Below, one piece after another: positions 1 to 6,146 of a stretch of DNA of 9,655 nucleotides. A program made the position numbers and the translations under genes. Below the pieces are notes generated by a model. It made no database searches. It saw nothing but the letters and a program-made list of their open reading frames with translations, and was not told the origin of the DNA. How positions within the stretch are numbered: the stretch's first letter is position 1; every line of letters starts with the position of its first letter. This stretch comes from Bacteroidota bacterium (GTDB lineage: Bacteria > Bacteroidota > Bacteroidia > Chitinophagales > LD1), in assembly GCA_018267435.1 (NCBI GenBank), contig JAFDYM010000411.1, positions 1 through 9,655 of the forward strand, written 5' to 3'.

Positions 1-1
1 C

Positions 2-916
2 GAGTTGCTGAACTGCCGTAAGGAAAAAATAGCAAAAGACATTAACTACACCCAAGCTGATTTGTTAGCGCTGAAGGCAGACTACCAATCTTTCATAAAC
101 GATAATGGGCAAGGCATACGCACCGCGCAAAGCATGAAGGAACTGGCAGAACTGTTCGGCTTCTACCTACATAACATCGATAGTGCCATAGCGTTGTGCC
201 AAGAGATAATAGCACTGCCTGGCGTGCAGCCGCACTTGAAAAACCAAACCAAATTATCGTTGGGCGATTTTTACTTGATAGATGGCGATGTATGGGAAAG
301 TACCCTTGTATACAGCCAAGTAGATAAAGACGAGAAGGACTCTCCGCTAGGCGAGGAAGCTCGCTTCCGCAATGCGAAGCTGGCCTACTATCGCGGCGAC
401 TTTGAGTGGGCGCAAACACAGTTAAAGGCTTTAAAGTCGAGTACTTCGGAATTGATATCGAACGATGCAATTAACTTATCGGTTTTCATTATCGATAATC
501 TAGGAATGGATACTGTAGAAACACCGATGCAGATGTACGCCAATGCCGAGTTGCTGCTATACCAAAACAAGAACGAGCAAGCCCTAGGCACGCTAGATAC
601 TATTAACTACCTATTCCCCGGCCATGCGCTGTACGATGACATAGAATACACCAAGGCGCAGATATTTGTAAAGCGCAAAGAAGTAGAACGCGCCGTGCCT
701 TTGTTGGAAGACATCATCAAAAACTACAAGACCGACTTGAAGGGCGACGATGCTACTTTTCTGCTAGCAGAAATAAACGAGAAGTACCTAAACAACAAAG
801 AGCGCGCTAAGGAGCTTTATCAAAGCATTATTACCGATTACAACAGTTCGCTGTTGGTAATAGAAGCCCGCAAGCGCTTCCGCGTACTAAGGGGCGATGT
901 GGTGAAGGAAAACTAA
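2..916 (+). CDS. TPR-like helical repeat protein, 3' part only
   Basis: The reading frame is already open at the left edge and ends with TAA at 914-916, so this is the C-terminal ~305 residues of a larger protein. The TTG at position 5 is not a credible start. The visible part is almost entirely amphipathic alpha-helix in pairs, as in tetratricopeptide repeats. Examples are the stretch near residues 84-142 (LGDFYLIDGD, then ARFRNAKLAYYRGDFEWAQTQ), residues 178-240 (AELLLYQNKNEQAL, then KAQIFVKRKEVERAVPLLEDII) and residues 250-290 (FLLAEINEKYLNNKERAKELYQSII). Such proteins are scaffolds for protein-protein contact. In Bacteroidota they are often periplasmic or outer-membrane-associated, but the signal sequence, if there is one, lies outside the window. 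The specific role cannot be told. The stop overlaps that of the convergent DUF72 gene by 4 bases. Confidence 0.8.
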   Translation, partial: ELLNCRKEKIAKDINYTQADLLALKADYQSFINDNGQGIRTAQSMKELAELFGFYLHNIDSAIALCQEIIALPGVQPHLKNQTKLSLGDFYLIDGDVWESTLVYSQVDKDEKDSPLGEEARFRNAKLAYYRGDFEWAQTQLKALKSSTSELISNDAINLSVFIIDNLGMDTVETPMQMYANAELLLYQNKNEQALGTLDTINYLFPGHALYDDIEYTKAQIFVKRKEVERAVPLLEDIIKNYKTDLKGDDATFLLAEINEKYLNNKERAKELYQSIITDYNSSLLVIEARKRFRVLRGDVVKEN

Positions 917-1815
917 AACAATTCCCCCTGCGGGTTTAGCAGCTTAGGCGGTGCTATGTTCAGCTTACAGCGTTTATTCAGTTGCTCTATCATGTAGCCG
1001 CTTATTTCGGGCGAGTACAATTCATCGTGTTGATGGATGAAAAAGTACAATGTTTCCAAGCCATTATCTAGCCATAGTTGTATGCGGTCTATCCATGCAT
1101 CTACCCTATCGAAATCGCTTTTATGCAAGCTATTACCTACCCAACGTACAAAAGCCGTAGGGGTAGTCAACTTCATGTGCATTACATCGCGCCTACCTGC
1201 GGTATCGGTTATTACGCTGCTTATCCCTAGCTCGCGCATTAGGGCGTACGTGTCATGCACCAGTGCCGTATCTTTATGCAAGTCGGGGTGGCGGAACTCA
1301 ATAGCCGCATCAAAACCCTTGGGCAAACTGCGCAGGTAGTCGTGTATGCTGGCATAGTCCTTCGGGCCAAAGTTATCGCCCAGTTGTATGAATGATGTGC
1401 CTAGCTTGTCGCCGAAAACGGATACGGTATCTATAAAGTTTTCGGTATCGCGCTCGGCATTCTTTAAGCGCTTAATGTGCGTAATGCTTTGTGTAAACTT
1501 TGGGCAGAATTTGAAGCCCTTGGGTGCCGTATCGGCCCACTTCTGCACTGTAGCTTTAGGGAACAACTGGTAGAACATGGCGTTCAGCTCAATGCAATTA
1601 AAGTGCTGCACATAGTGCTGCAAAAAATCGGACTGCTTTGTGCCTTTTGGGTATAGCTTACCTATCCAGTCGGTGCGGCCCCACTTAGCGCAGCCTATGT
1701 ACACGTTCGGCTTCGCCTTCTTCTTTAGCCCCTTCAATAGTTCTTTGGTTAGCCTATCATCGGGCGGCATAGTAAAGTCAACTGCGTCTACATCATCTAC
1801 CCTACCAAAATCCAT
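913..1815 (-). CDS. DUF72 (YecE-like) family protein
   Basis: A 300-residue protein starting at ATG 1815-1813 and ending at TAG 915-913. It carries the family landmarks in order: YIGCAKWGRTDWIGKLYP (39-56), FNCIELNAMFYQL (72-84), FKFCPKFTQSITHIKRL (101-117), IEFRHPDL (172-179), the VITDTAGRRD strand (201-210), FVRWVGN (222-228) and YFFIHQHDE (257-265). DUF72 proteins adopt a TIM-barrel-like fold and are probably cytoplasmic. Their biochemical role is not established, though conserved acidic, Arg and His residues suggest an enzyme. The first ~35 residues precede the conserved domain and are acidic then lysine-rich; the next in-frame ATG (codon 16) would still leave the domain intact, so the exact start is not certain. 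It is divergent from serC and convergent with the TPR gene; neither neighbour suggests a function. Confidence 0.9.
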   Translation of the reverse strand: MDFGRVDDVDAVDFTMPPDDRLTKELLKGLKKKAKPNVYIGCAKWGRTDWIGKLYPKGTKQSDFLQHYVQHFNCIELNAMFYQLFPKATVQKWADTAPKGFKFCPKFTQSITHIKRLKNAERDTENFIDTVSVFGDKLGTSFIQLGDNFGPKDYASIHDYLRSLPKGFDAAIEFRHPDLHKDTALVHDTYALMRELGISSVITDTAGRRDVMHMKLTTPTAFVRWVGNSLHKSDFDRVDAWIDRIQLWLDNGLETLYFFIHQHDELYSPEISGYMIEQLNKRCKLNIAPPKLLNPQGELF

Positions 1816-1831
1816 AGCTCAATAGTTTATT

Positions 1832-1858
1832 CTGCAATTTAAAGATTTAAGTTTGCAG
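1832..1858. promoter_or_regulatory. Imperfect dyad between DUF72 and serC starts
   Basis: In the 44-bp gap between the two divergent genes the arms CTGCAA-t-TTAAA (1832-1843) and TTTAA-gt-TTGCAG (1846-1858) are near-perfect inverted copies, with a GA centre and a one-base difference in spacing. The dyad overlaps the promoter-like element at 1848-1855 and ends two bases before the serC ATG. It could be an operator for a dimeric regulator controlling one or both genes. In so short and A/T-rich a gap it could also be chance. Confidence 0.35.
1848..1855 (+). promoter_or_regulatory. Bacteroidota -7 element (TAAGTTTG) for serC
   Basis: TAAGTTTG is an exact match to the TAnnTTTG -7 consensus of the Bacteroidota primary sigma factor. 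A weak -33 candidate, TTTA at 1826-1829 (consensus TTTG), lies 18 bases upstream. Transcription from this element would begin at about the serC ATG (1860), implying a leaderless or nearly leaderless mRNA. Assignment is by motif only. Confidence 0.4.
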
Positions 1859-1859
1859 C

Positions 1860-2939
1860 ATGAGCAAATTGAATTTCTTCAGCGGCCCTGCAGTATTGCC
1901 GGATAGCGTAATGCAGCAAGCAGCCGATGCTATCCACAACTTCGACAATACTGGCTTAAGCATATTAGAAATAAGCCACCGCAGCAAGCAGTTTGTAAAA
2001 GTAATGGATGAAGCACGCGCCTTGGTAAAAGAGCTAATGGGGTTAGATGCCAACTACGAGGTATTGTTCCTACACGGCGGTGCGCTATCGCAGTTCCACA
2101 TGGTGCCTATGAATTTGCTAAACGCCAACGAAACTGCTTCGTACTTCGATACAGGCACATGGGCGCATGGGGCACTTACCGAAGCTAAGCTGTTTGGCAA
2201 TGTACATATAGCTTGCAGCAGCAAGGATAAGAACTACACCTATATACCAAGAGAGTATAACATAGCAACAGGCAACAAGTACCTGCACCTTACTAGCAAC
2301 AATACCATATATGGCACGCAGATAAACACCCCATATCTTAACCAGATAATAGATACCGATACACCGATAGTGTGCGACATGAGCAGCGATATATTTTCGC
2401 GCCAGCTTAACTACAACAAGTTTGCCTTGATATATGCCGGCGCGCAGAAGAACGCAGGCGCAGCAGGTACTACTATGGTAATACTGAACAAAGACATACT
2501 AGGCACTGCCAAGCGCCCTATACCTAAAATGCTTGACTATAGCCGCCACATAGGGGCTGATAGTATGCTGAACACGCCATCGGTGTTTGCGGTGTATGTA
2601 AGCTACCTTACCTTGAAGTGGATAAAAGAGCAGGGCGTAGCAAACCTACAAGCTGCTAACCAGCGCAAGGCCGATAAACTATATGCAGCTATAGATGGCA
2701 GCAGCTTGTACAAGGGCACAGTAGAAAAGGATAGCCGCTCGCAGATGAACGTATGCTTTTTATTAAACGATGAAACCTTGAACGACAAGTTCAATGCATA
2801 CGCCGAACAGCACGATGTACTGGGTTTGAAAGGCCACCGCAGCGTAGGCGGCTTTAGGGCTAGCATATACAATGCCATGCCCGAAAGCGGTGTAGATACA
2901 CTTATAGAAGTAATGAAGGAGTTTGAGCGTATGGCCTAA
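1860..2939 (+). CDS. serC: Phosphoserine aminotransferase
   Basis: A 359-residue, full-length class V, PLP-dependent aminotransferase. It converts 3-phosphohydroxypyruvate and glutamate to phosphoserine and 2-oxoglutarate, the second step of serine biosynthesis; the same enzyme can act on the analogous intermediate of PLP synthesis. It opens with the family's NFFSGPAVLP (5-14), continues with HGGALSQF (72-79), the cofactor-stacking W101 in DTGTWAHGA, and CDMSSD (172-177) with the Asp that contacts the pyridine nitrogen. The Schiff-base lysine is K197 in YAGAQKNAGAAG. GHRSVGGFRASIYNA (325-339) supplies the C-terminal substrate-binding Arg (R333). The start is fixed because the conserved N-terminus begins four residues after ATG 1860. 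No serA or other serine gene adjoins it here. The stop is 6 bp from that of the convergent lipoprotein gene, and no terminator hairpin is evident. Confidence 0.97.
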   Translation: MSKLNFFSGPAVLPDSVMQQAADAIHNFDNTGLSILEISHRSKQFVKVMDEARALVKELMGLDANYEVLFLHGGALSQFHMVPMNLLNANETASYFDTGTWAHGALTEAKLFGNVHIACSSKDKNYTYIPREYNIATGNKYLHLTSNNTIYGTQINTPYLNQIIDTDTPIVCDMSSDIFSRQLNYNKFALIYAGAQKNAGAAGTTMVILNKDILGTAKRPIPKMLDYSRHIGADSMLNTPSVFAVYVSYLTLKWIKEQGVANLQAANQRKADKLYAAIDGSSLYKGTVEKDSRSQMNVCFLLNDETLNDKFNAYAEQHDVLGLKGHRSVGGFRASIYNAMPESGVDTLIEVMKEFERMA

Positions 2940-2945
2940 GCTTTT

Positions 2946-3160
2946 CTACTTCTTTATTTCATCCCAGTACCAGCCGCCTCCTTGCGCTTCGCAATTAGCT
3001 AATGCTGCCTTGTATTCGGCTGCGTTACTGCCCTTACATACTTTGGCAGCGTCAACGTCAATATCAACGAAGGGAGCATTACAAAATCCGCACTTAGTAC
3101 ATGATGTAGCAAATACACTTATAAAAGTGCCAATGGTTAAAGTTAATTTTATATTTTCAT
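2946..3160 (-). CDS. Small Cys-rich lipoprotein, start out of frame
   Basis: The open frame ends at TAG 2948-2946 and encodes a lipoprotein-like product: a hydrophobic stretch IKLTLTIGTFISVFATSC, then a Cys-rich mature part beginning CTKCGFC and ending GGGWYWDEIKK (about 57 mature residues, four further Cys or so). No in-frame ATG exists. The ATG at 3160-3158 sits exactly where a lipoprotein start belongs but hits TAA after three codons. One extra A in the AAAA run after it would join it to the frame as MKNIKLTLTIG. The only in-frame alternatives are TTG codons at 3230, 3224 and 3209; the first two lie in or beside the upstream terminator, and 3209 would give an unusually long charged n-region. 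The gene is therefore either frameshifted (real or by sequence error) or begins at a weak TTG. It resembles the neighbouring lipoprotein at 3274-3459 and is probably its paralogue. Function unknown. Confidence 0.6.
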
Positions 3161-3170
3161 AGGTTAGGTT

Positions 3171-3192
3171 TTCGCATTGAATATAATGCGAA
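3171..3192 (-). repeat. 8-bp stem-loop ahead of the small lipoprotein gene
   Basis: TTCGCATT (3171-3178) and AATGCGAA (3185-3192) are perfect inverted copies around a 6-base loop. The hairpin lies 11 bases upstream of the ATG at 3160 and downstream of the terminator at 3229-3254. It would therefore fall in the leader of that gene, or mark an operator. There is no T-run, so it is unlikely to be a terminator. Confidence 0.4.
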
Positions 3193-3228
3193 TGCTTATC
3201 CTTTATCAATAAGCTATTATACAAATAC

Positions 3229-3254
3229 AAAAGGCTACCGATTGGTAGCCTTTT
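3229..3254 (-). terminator. Rho-independent terminator of the 61-aa lipoprotein gene
   Basis: AAAAGGCTACC (3229-3239) and GGTAGCCTTTT (3244-3254) form a perfect 11-bp stem with a 4-base loop. On the minus strand it is followed by a T-rich stretch (TTTTGTATTTG). It begins 19 bases past the stop codon of the 3274-3459 gene, so it ends that transcript and separates it from the next small lipoprotein gene, which then needs its own promoter. The stem has A and T runs on both sides and could also act in the other direction. Confidence 0.85.
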
Positions 3255-3273
3255 GCTTAGGTTTTGGTTCTTA

Positions 3274-3459
3274 CTATTTGCAAGTGTAACCGCTAGCCCT
3301 GTATGAGCTTATAGCTGCATCGTATAGTGCTTTGCTACCAAAGTCGTCTTGGTTAACATCTATACAAGTACCGCTGTTACAGCATTCCATTGATTTTTTG
3401 CAAGAGCTAGCAGCAAATAGCATACATACTGATGCAAAGGCGATAAATAACTTTTTCAT
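3274..3459 (-). CDS. Small Cys-rich lipoprotein (61 aa)
   Basis: Starts at ATG 3459-3457 and ends at TAG 3276-3274. MKKLFIAFASVCMLFAASSC is a clear lipoprotein signal peptide: basic n-region, hydrophobic core, and A-S-S-C lipobox with acylated C20. The mature part is only ~42 residues, with Cys at 20, 27, 28, 33 and 60, and a CIDVNQDDFGSKALYDAAISSYRASG segment resembling the helical part of the adjacent gene product (GSNAAEYKAALANCEAQGGG). It is probably anchored in a membrane facing the periplasm; the remaining cysteines may pair as disulfides. Small lipoproteins of this kind are common and uncharacterised in Bacteroidota. The A-rich leader without a Shine-Dalgarno sequence is normal for the phylum. 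It has its own candidate promoter (3491-3522) and a strong terminator (3229-3254), so it is likely monocistronic. Confidence 0.8.
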   Translation of the reverse strand: MKKLFIAFASVCMLFAASSCKKSMECCNSGTCIDVNQDDFGSKALYDAAISSYRASGYTCK

Positions 3460-3490
3460 TGTTTAATTGTTTTTTTGGTTAACAATACCG

Positions 3491-3522
3491 CAAGTATAGG
3501 TTTTGAAAATTATCTATACAAG
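3491..3522 (-). promoter_or_regulatory. Candidate -33/-7 promoter of the 61-aa lipoprotein gene
   Basis: Read on the minus strand, CTTG (3522-3519) and TATACTTG (3498-3491) are each one mismatch from the Bacteroidota -33 TTTG and -7 TAnnTTTG elements. They are separated by 20 bases, against a usual spacing near 19. A transcript would begin around 3485, giving a leader of about 25 bases before ATG 3459. The assignment rests on motif matching only. Confidence 0.4.
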
Positions 3523-3568
3523 TTTTAATTGCTAAAAAAACTACCCAAAGTTCAACAATTATTACTTT

Positions 3569-5371
3569 TTATTGGACAGTGTCCTTTTGCTTCATAAACT
3601 GCATATCGTACAGTTTTTTGTAGTGCCCCTCTTTCGCAAGTAGCTCATAATGAGTACCATACTCAACCAATTCGCCTTTATCTAGCACCATTATTTTGTG
3701 CGCATGGCGTATGGTAGAAAGGCGGTGGGCGATCACTATCGAGGTCCGTCCCTTTACTAGCTCCTCAATGGCGTGCTGTATCAAGGCTTCGCTTTCGCTA
3801 TCTATCGAGGATGTTGCTTCATCCAATATCAATATATCGGGGTTGTACACCAGTGCGCGCACAAAAGATATGAGCTGACGCTGACCCATGCTTAAGGTAG
3901 CACCGCGCTCCATTACCAAGTAATCGTAGTTGCCGGGCAGGCGCATAATAAAATCGTGTGCGCCTACTAGCTTGGCCGCTTTTATTACATCTTCTTTACT
4001 TATGCTAGGGTTGCGCAGGGTTATGTTATCATACACGCTGCCGGCAAACAGAAATACATCTTGCAACACCAAACCCATTTTACTGCGCAAGGCACTTAGC
4101 TCGTACTCGCGTATATCGGTATCATCTACCTTTATACTGCCTTTGTTTATATCGTAAAAGCGACCCAGTATACTTATGGTACTGGTTTTGCCCGAACCTG
4201 TAGCACCTACTATGGCAAGCGTTTCGCCAGCGTTCAGGGTAAAGTTCAGATCTTTCAATATCCAGTTCTCGCCATTATATGCAAACCATACATGGTCGAA
4301 CCTCAACTTGCCTTTTACGTTAGCGGGTGCAAAGGTGCCCTTGTTAGGTATGCCTTCGTCGCTATCTACCAGTTTAAATACACGTTCCGATGCTACTATA
4401 CCGCGCTGTATTACATTCACCTTATCGGCTATAAACCTTAACGGGCGAAACAACATATTTATAAGCAATAGAAAGCCCGATATGATACCCACTCCCCGTA
4501 CATCTAGCGGGTTTTGGTTAAAATTTCCACCGCTTATTATTTCGTGGCTGGCCATCCATACCATGCAGCCTATAGCTATAGCCAAACAAACTTCTACAGC
4601 AGGAAAGAACAAAGAGTAATACCATATACCGCGTATGTTGGCATCGCGCAGGGCCGAGTTTATATCGGCAAACTTAGCACGCTCTTTTGCCTCGGCATTG
4701 AATATTTGAATGATGCGCATACCTGTAATACGCTCCTGCAAAAAGGCACTCATGCGGCCTATTTGCGTACGCTCATCTTGATACGATTTTTTTACCCCCT
4801 CTTGAAACCAACGGGTAAACCATACCAAGGCTGGCAATATCAATATACTTGCTAGGCTCACTTTCCAGTTTACATAGAACATAGCAGCCAGTACCGATAA
4901 AATGGTGAGTATATCGGCAAATATGCTGATAAGGCCCTCACTAAAGGTATCATTCACAGCTTCTATATCGTTAATGGTACGCACAGTAGAAATACCGATG
5001 GGCGTAGTATCGAAGTATTGTAGCTTGCTATTAATGATGTGGCTATACACCTTTACGCGCATATCTTTTACTATGCTTTGGCCTAGCCATGCGGTAGTGT
5101 AGTTGAACAGATAGCGCAGCAGCGATTCCGATATAAGCGATATTACCATCCACATGGTCATGTACTTCAAGCCTTCTAGGTTAAATATTTCGGAAGTAAT
5201 GTAGTGGTCGGTGGTGTATATGATGATAAGCGGACGGCTGATAGAAAGTACCGCCAATAGTATAGACATAAGTATAGAGCTGTAGAATACCAGCTTATAT
5301 GGGTCGGCAAGGCGGATGATGCGGCCTAGCAAGCCAAAGTCTAAAAATGATTGTTTTGGGGAATGGGACAT
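3569..5371 (-). CDS. ABC exporter, fused membrane and ATPase domains
   Basis: A 600-residue half-transporter starting at ATG 5371-5369; an upstream TTG would only add 11 unlikely residues. The N-terminal half is a type I exporter membrane domain with about six helices (roughly 27-50, 70-90, 150-166, 168-186, 258-276, 294-312) and the family's coupling region around LQERITGMRIIQIFNAE (211-227). The ATPase half has Walker A GATGSGKT (389-396), the Q-loop Q437 in VLQDVFLF, signature LSMGQRQL (493-500), Walker B ILILDE (513-518) with catalytic E518, a D-loop SSID and the switch H549 in IAHRLST. It should act as a homodimer, or as a heterodimer with a partner not seen here, in the inner membrane. 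The overall shape is that of MsbA/MdlB-type exporters of lipids, drugs or peptides; the substrate cannot be deduced. The signature is LSMGQ rather than LSGGQ, with all other catalytic residues intact. It ends at TAA 3571-3569 and appears to stand alone. Confidence 0.95.
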   Translation of the reverse strand: MSHSPKQSFLDFGLLGRIIRLADPYKLVFYSSILMSILLAVLSISRPLIIIYTTDHYITSEIFNLEGLKYMTMWMVISLISESLLRYLFNYTTAWLGQSIVKDMRVKVYSHIINSKLQYFDTTPIGISTVRTINDIEAVNDTFSEGLISIFADILTILSVLAAMFYVNWKVSLASILILPALVWFTRWFQEGVKKSYQDERTQIGRMSAFLQERITGMRIIQIFNAEAKERAKFADINSALRDANIRGIWYYSLFFPAVEVCLAIAIGCMVWMASHEIISGGNFNQNPLDVRGVGIISGFLLLINMLFRPLRFIADKVNVIQRGIVASERVFKLVDSDEGIPNKGTFAPANVKGKLRFDHVWFAYNGENWILKDLNFTLNAGETLAIVGATGSGKTSTISILGRFYDINKGSIKVDDTDIREYELSALRSKMGLVLQDVFLFAGSVYDNITLRNPSISKEDVIKAAKLVGAHDFIMRLPGNYDYLVMERGATLSMGQRQLISFVRALVYNPDILILDEATSSIDSESEALIQHAIEELVKGRTSIVIAHRLSTIRHAHKIMVLDKGELVEYGTHYELLAKEGHYKKLYDMQFMKQKDTVQ

Positions 5372-5498
5372 AACAGGGCGGCTAAAATAGCAAGCTTTAC
5401 CCAATTACACGTTGAAACAGGTAATGCCTGCGTTAAATATTGCCAAGCTATAACAATGGTAATGGCTACGAGCAACAACTGATTGGTTTGGTAATTAA

Positions 5499-5512
5499 CC
5501 CCTTATAAAGGG
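5499..5512. repeat. Short inverted repeat in the intergenic gap
   Basis: CCCTT (5500-5504) and AAGGG (5508-5512) pair around ATA. It lies next to the larger palindrome at 5514-5546 in the gap between the ABC exporter and the DinB-like gene. The stem is short and has no T-run, so its role is unclear. Apart from these two structures I see no gene in 5372-5551 and no good promoter match for the exporter. Confidence 0.3.
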
Positions 5513-5513
5513 T

Positions 5514-5546
5514 AAGCTGTATAGGTACTATAGTACCTATACGCTT
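5514..5546 (-). repeat. 24-bp perfect palindrome; possible terminator or operator
   Basis: The half-site GTATAGGTACTA (5519-5530) is followed directly by its exact inverse (5531-5542), a spacerless perfect palindrome. Flanking AAGC (5514-5517) and GCTT (5543-5546) extend the pairing past one bulged T at 5518. It begins 6 bases past the stop codon of the minus-strand DinB-like gene, where a terminator would sit, but no T-run follows the stem. It also lies about 150 bp upstream of the ABC exporter start, so an operator is possible. Confidence 0.55.
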
Positions 5547-5551
5547 CGCCG

Positions 5552-6079
5552 CTACAGGTAGTAGCGCTTAATAGTATCAATATGGTGGCCGTTGTGGTAT
5601 ATGGTAAAGTATGCCAACTCGCGCAGGGTTAGCAAGCCAAGTATAGGGTGCTTTATTACATATTTATCTAGCTGCTCTTCAGTCCATTTGTTATTTATAG
5701 AGGCTATCAATTTATCGCCTTGTACCTTAATGCGCTGCTGCAATAGCTCGCGCTGGTAGTCGCGCTTTTTAGGTATGTATGGGCCACTTGCCTTAGCACC
5801 ATGTTCAAGCTGCTTTTGGTAGTTATCTATTACCTTGCTACAACTATGCGATGTACGGCTGGGCTTGCCGTATAGCAGTACATGCACAAACTTAGGCACG
5901 TTGAAAGCCACATTTGTCATTTTGGTAGCATTAACCAAGTGCTGTATGTTTTCGCCTGCGCTCCACTTGCCATTCTTCGATATATTGAAGTGCTCATGCT
6001 TTACTTGCGTACATATATCAGCAAGGCTGTTGAACGAATCGCCAAGCTCAGTTATGATCTGTTGTTTGGTTTTAATCAT
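5552..6079 (-). CDS. DinB-like (DinB/YfiT superfamily) protein
   Basis: A 175-residue protein from ATG 6079-6077 to TAG 5554-5552, the usual length for the superfamily. Members are four-helix bundles that bind a divalent metal through three histidines. Here these are H47 in KWSAGENIQHLVNA (38-51, matching the common WS..E...HL pattern), H162 and H166 in ELAYFTIYHNGHHIDTIKR (154-172). Some relatives use bacillithiol or mycothiol as thiol cofactor in detoxification, but most are uncharacterised, so no reaction can be assigned. The protein lacks a signal peptide and is probably cytoplasmic. It is divergent from the 126-residue gene at 6147 and upstream of, on the same strand as, the ABC exporter, but a 180-bp gap with a palindrome argues against co-transcription. 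Confidence 0.85.
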   Translation of the reverse strand: MIKTKQQIITELGDSFNSLADICTQVKHEHFNISKNGKWSAGENIQHLVNATKMTNVAFNVPKFVHVLLYGKPSRTSHSCSKVIDNYQKQLEHGAKASGPYIPKKRDYQRELLQQRIKVQGDKLIASINNKWTEEQLDKYVIKHPILGLLTLRELAYFTIYHNGHHIDTIKRYYL

Positions 6080-6108
6080 ACCTAAATATAATCCTATTAT
6101 AACTCTTT

Positions 6109-6120
6109 AACAGGCCTGTT
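6109..6120. promoter_or_regulatory. 12-bp palindrome between divergent genes
   Basis: AACAGGCCTGTT is a perfect palindrome in the 67-bp gap between the DinB-like gene and the divergent small membrane protein gene. Its central position would suit an operator. The gap contains no full TTTG/TAnnTTTG promoter pair for either direction; the closest -7-like strings have one mismatch and are badly placed. The palindrome is too short to exclude chance. Confidence 0.25.
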
Positions 6121-6146
6121 TACCACTGTTTAATTTCTTTGATTGA

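Noticed and set aside
93..470. A 125-codon open frame on the minus strand
   Set aside because: Antisense to the helical-repeat gene, with irregular Arg/Ser/Pro-rich composition and no neighbour support.
2994..3003. Short palindrome ATTAGCTAAT
   Set aside because: It is only 10 bp, inside coding sequence, and such strings are expected by chance.
2923..3162. A 79-codon plus-strand frame after serC
   Set aside because: It is antisense to the small lipoprotein gene, which has a convincing signal sequence and a paralogue next door.
4176..4619. A 147-codon open frame on the plus strand
   Set aside because: It is antisense to the ABC exporter, whose motifs across this stretch are unmistakable.
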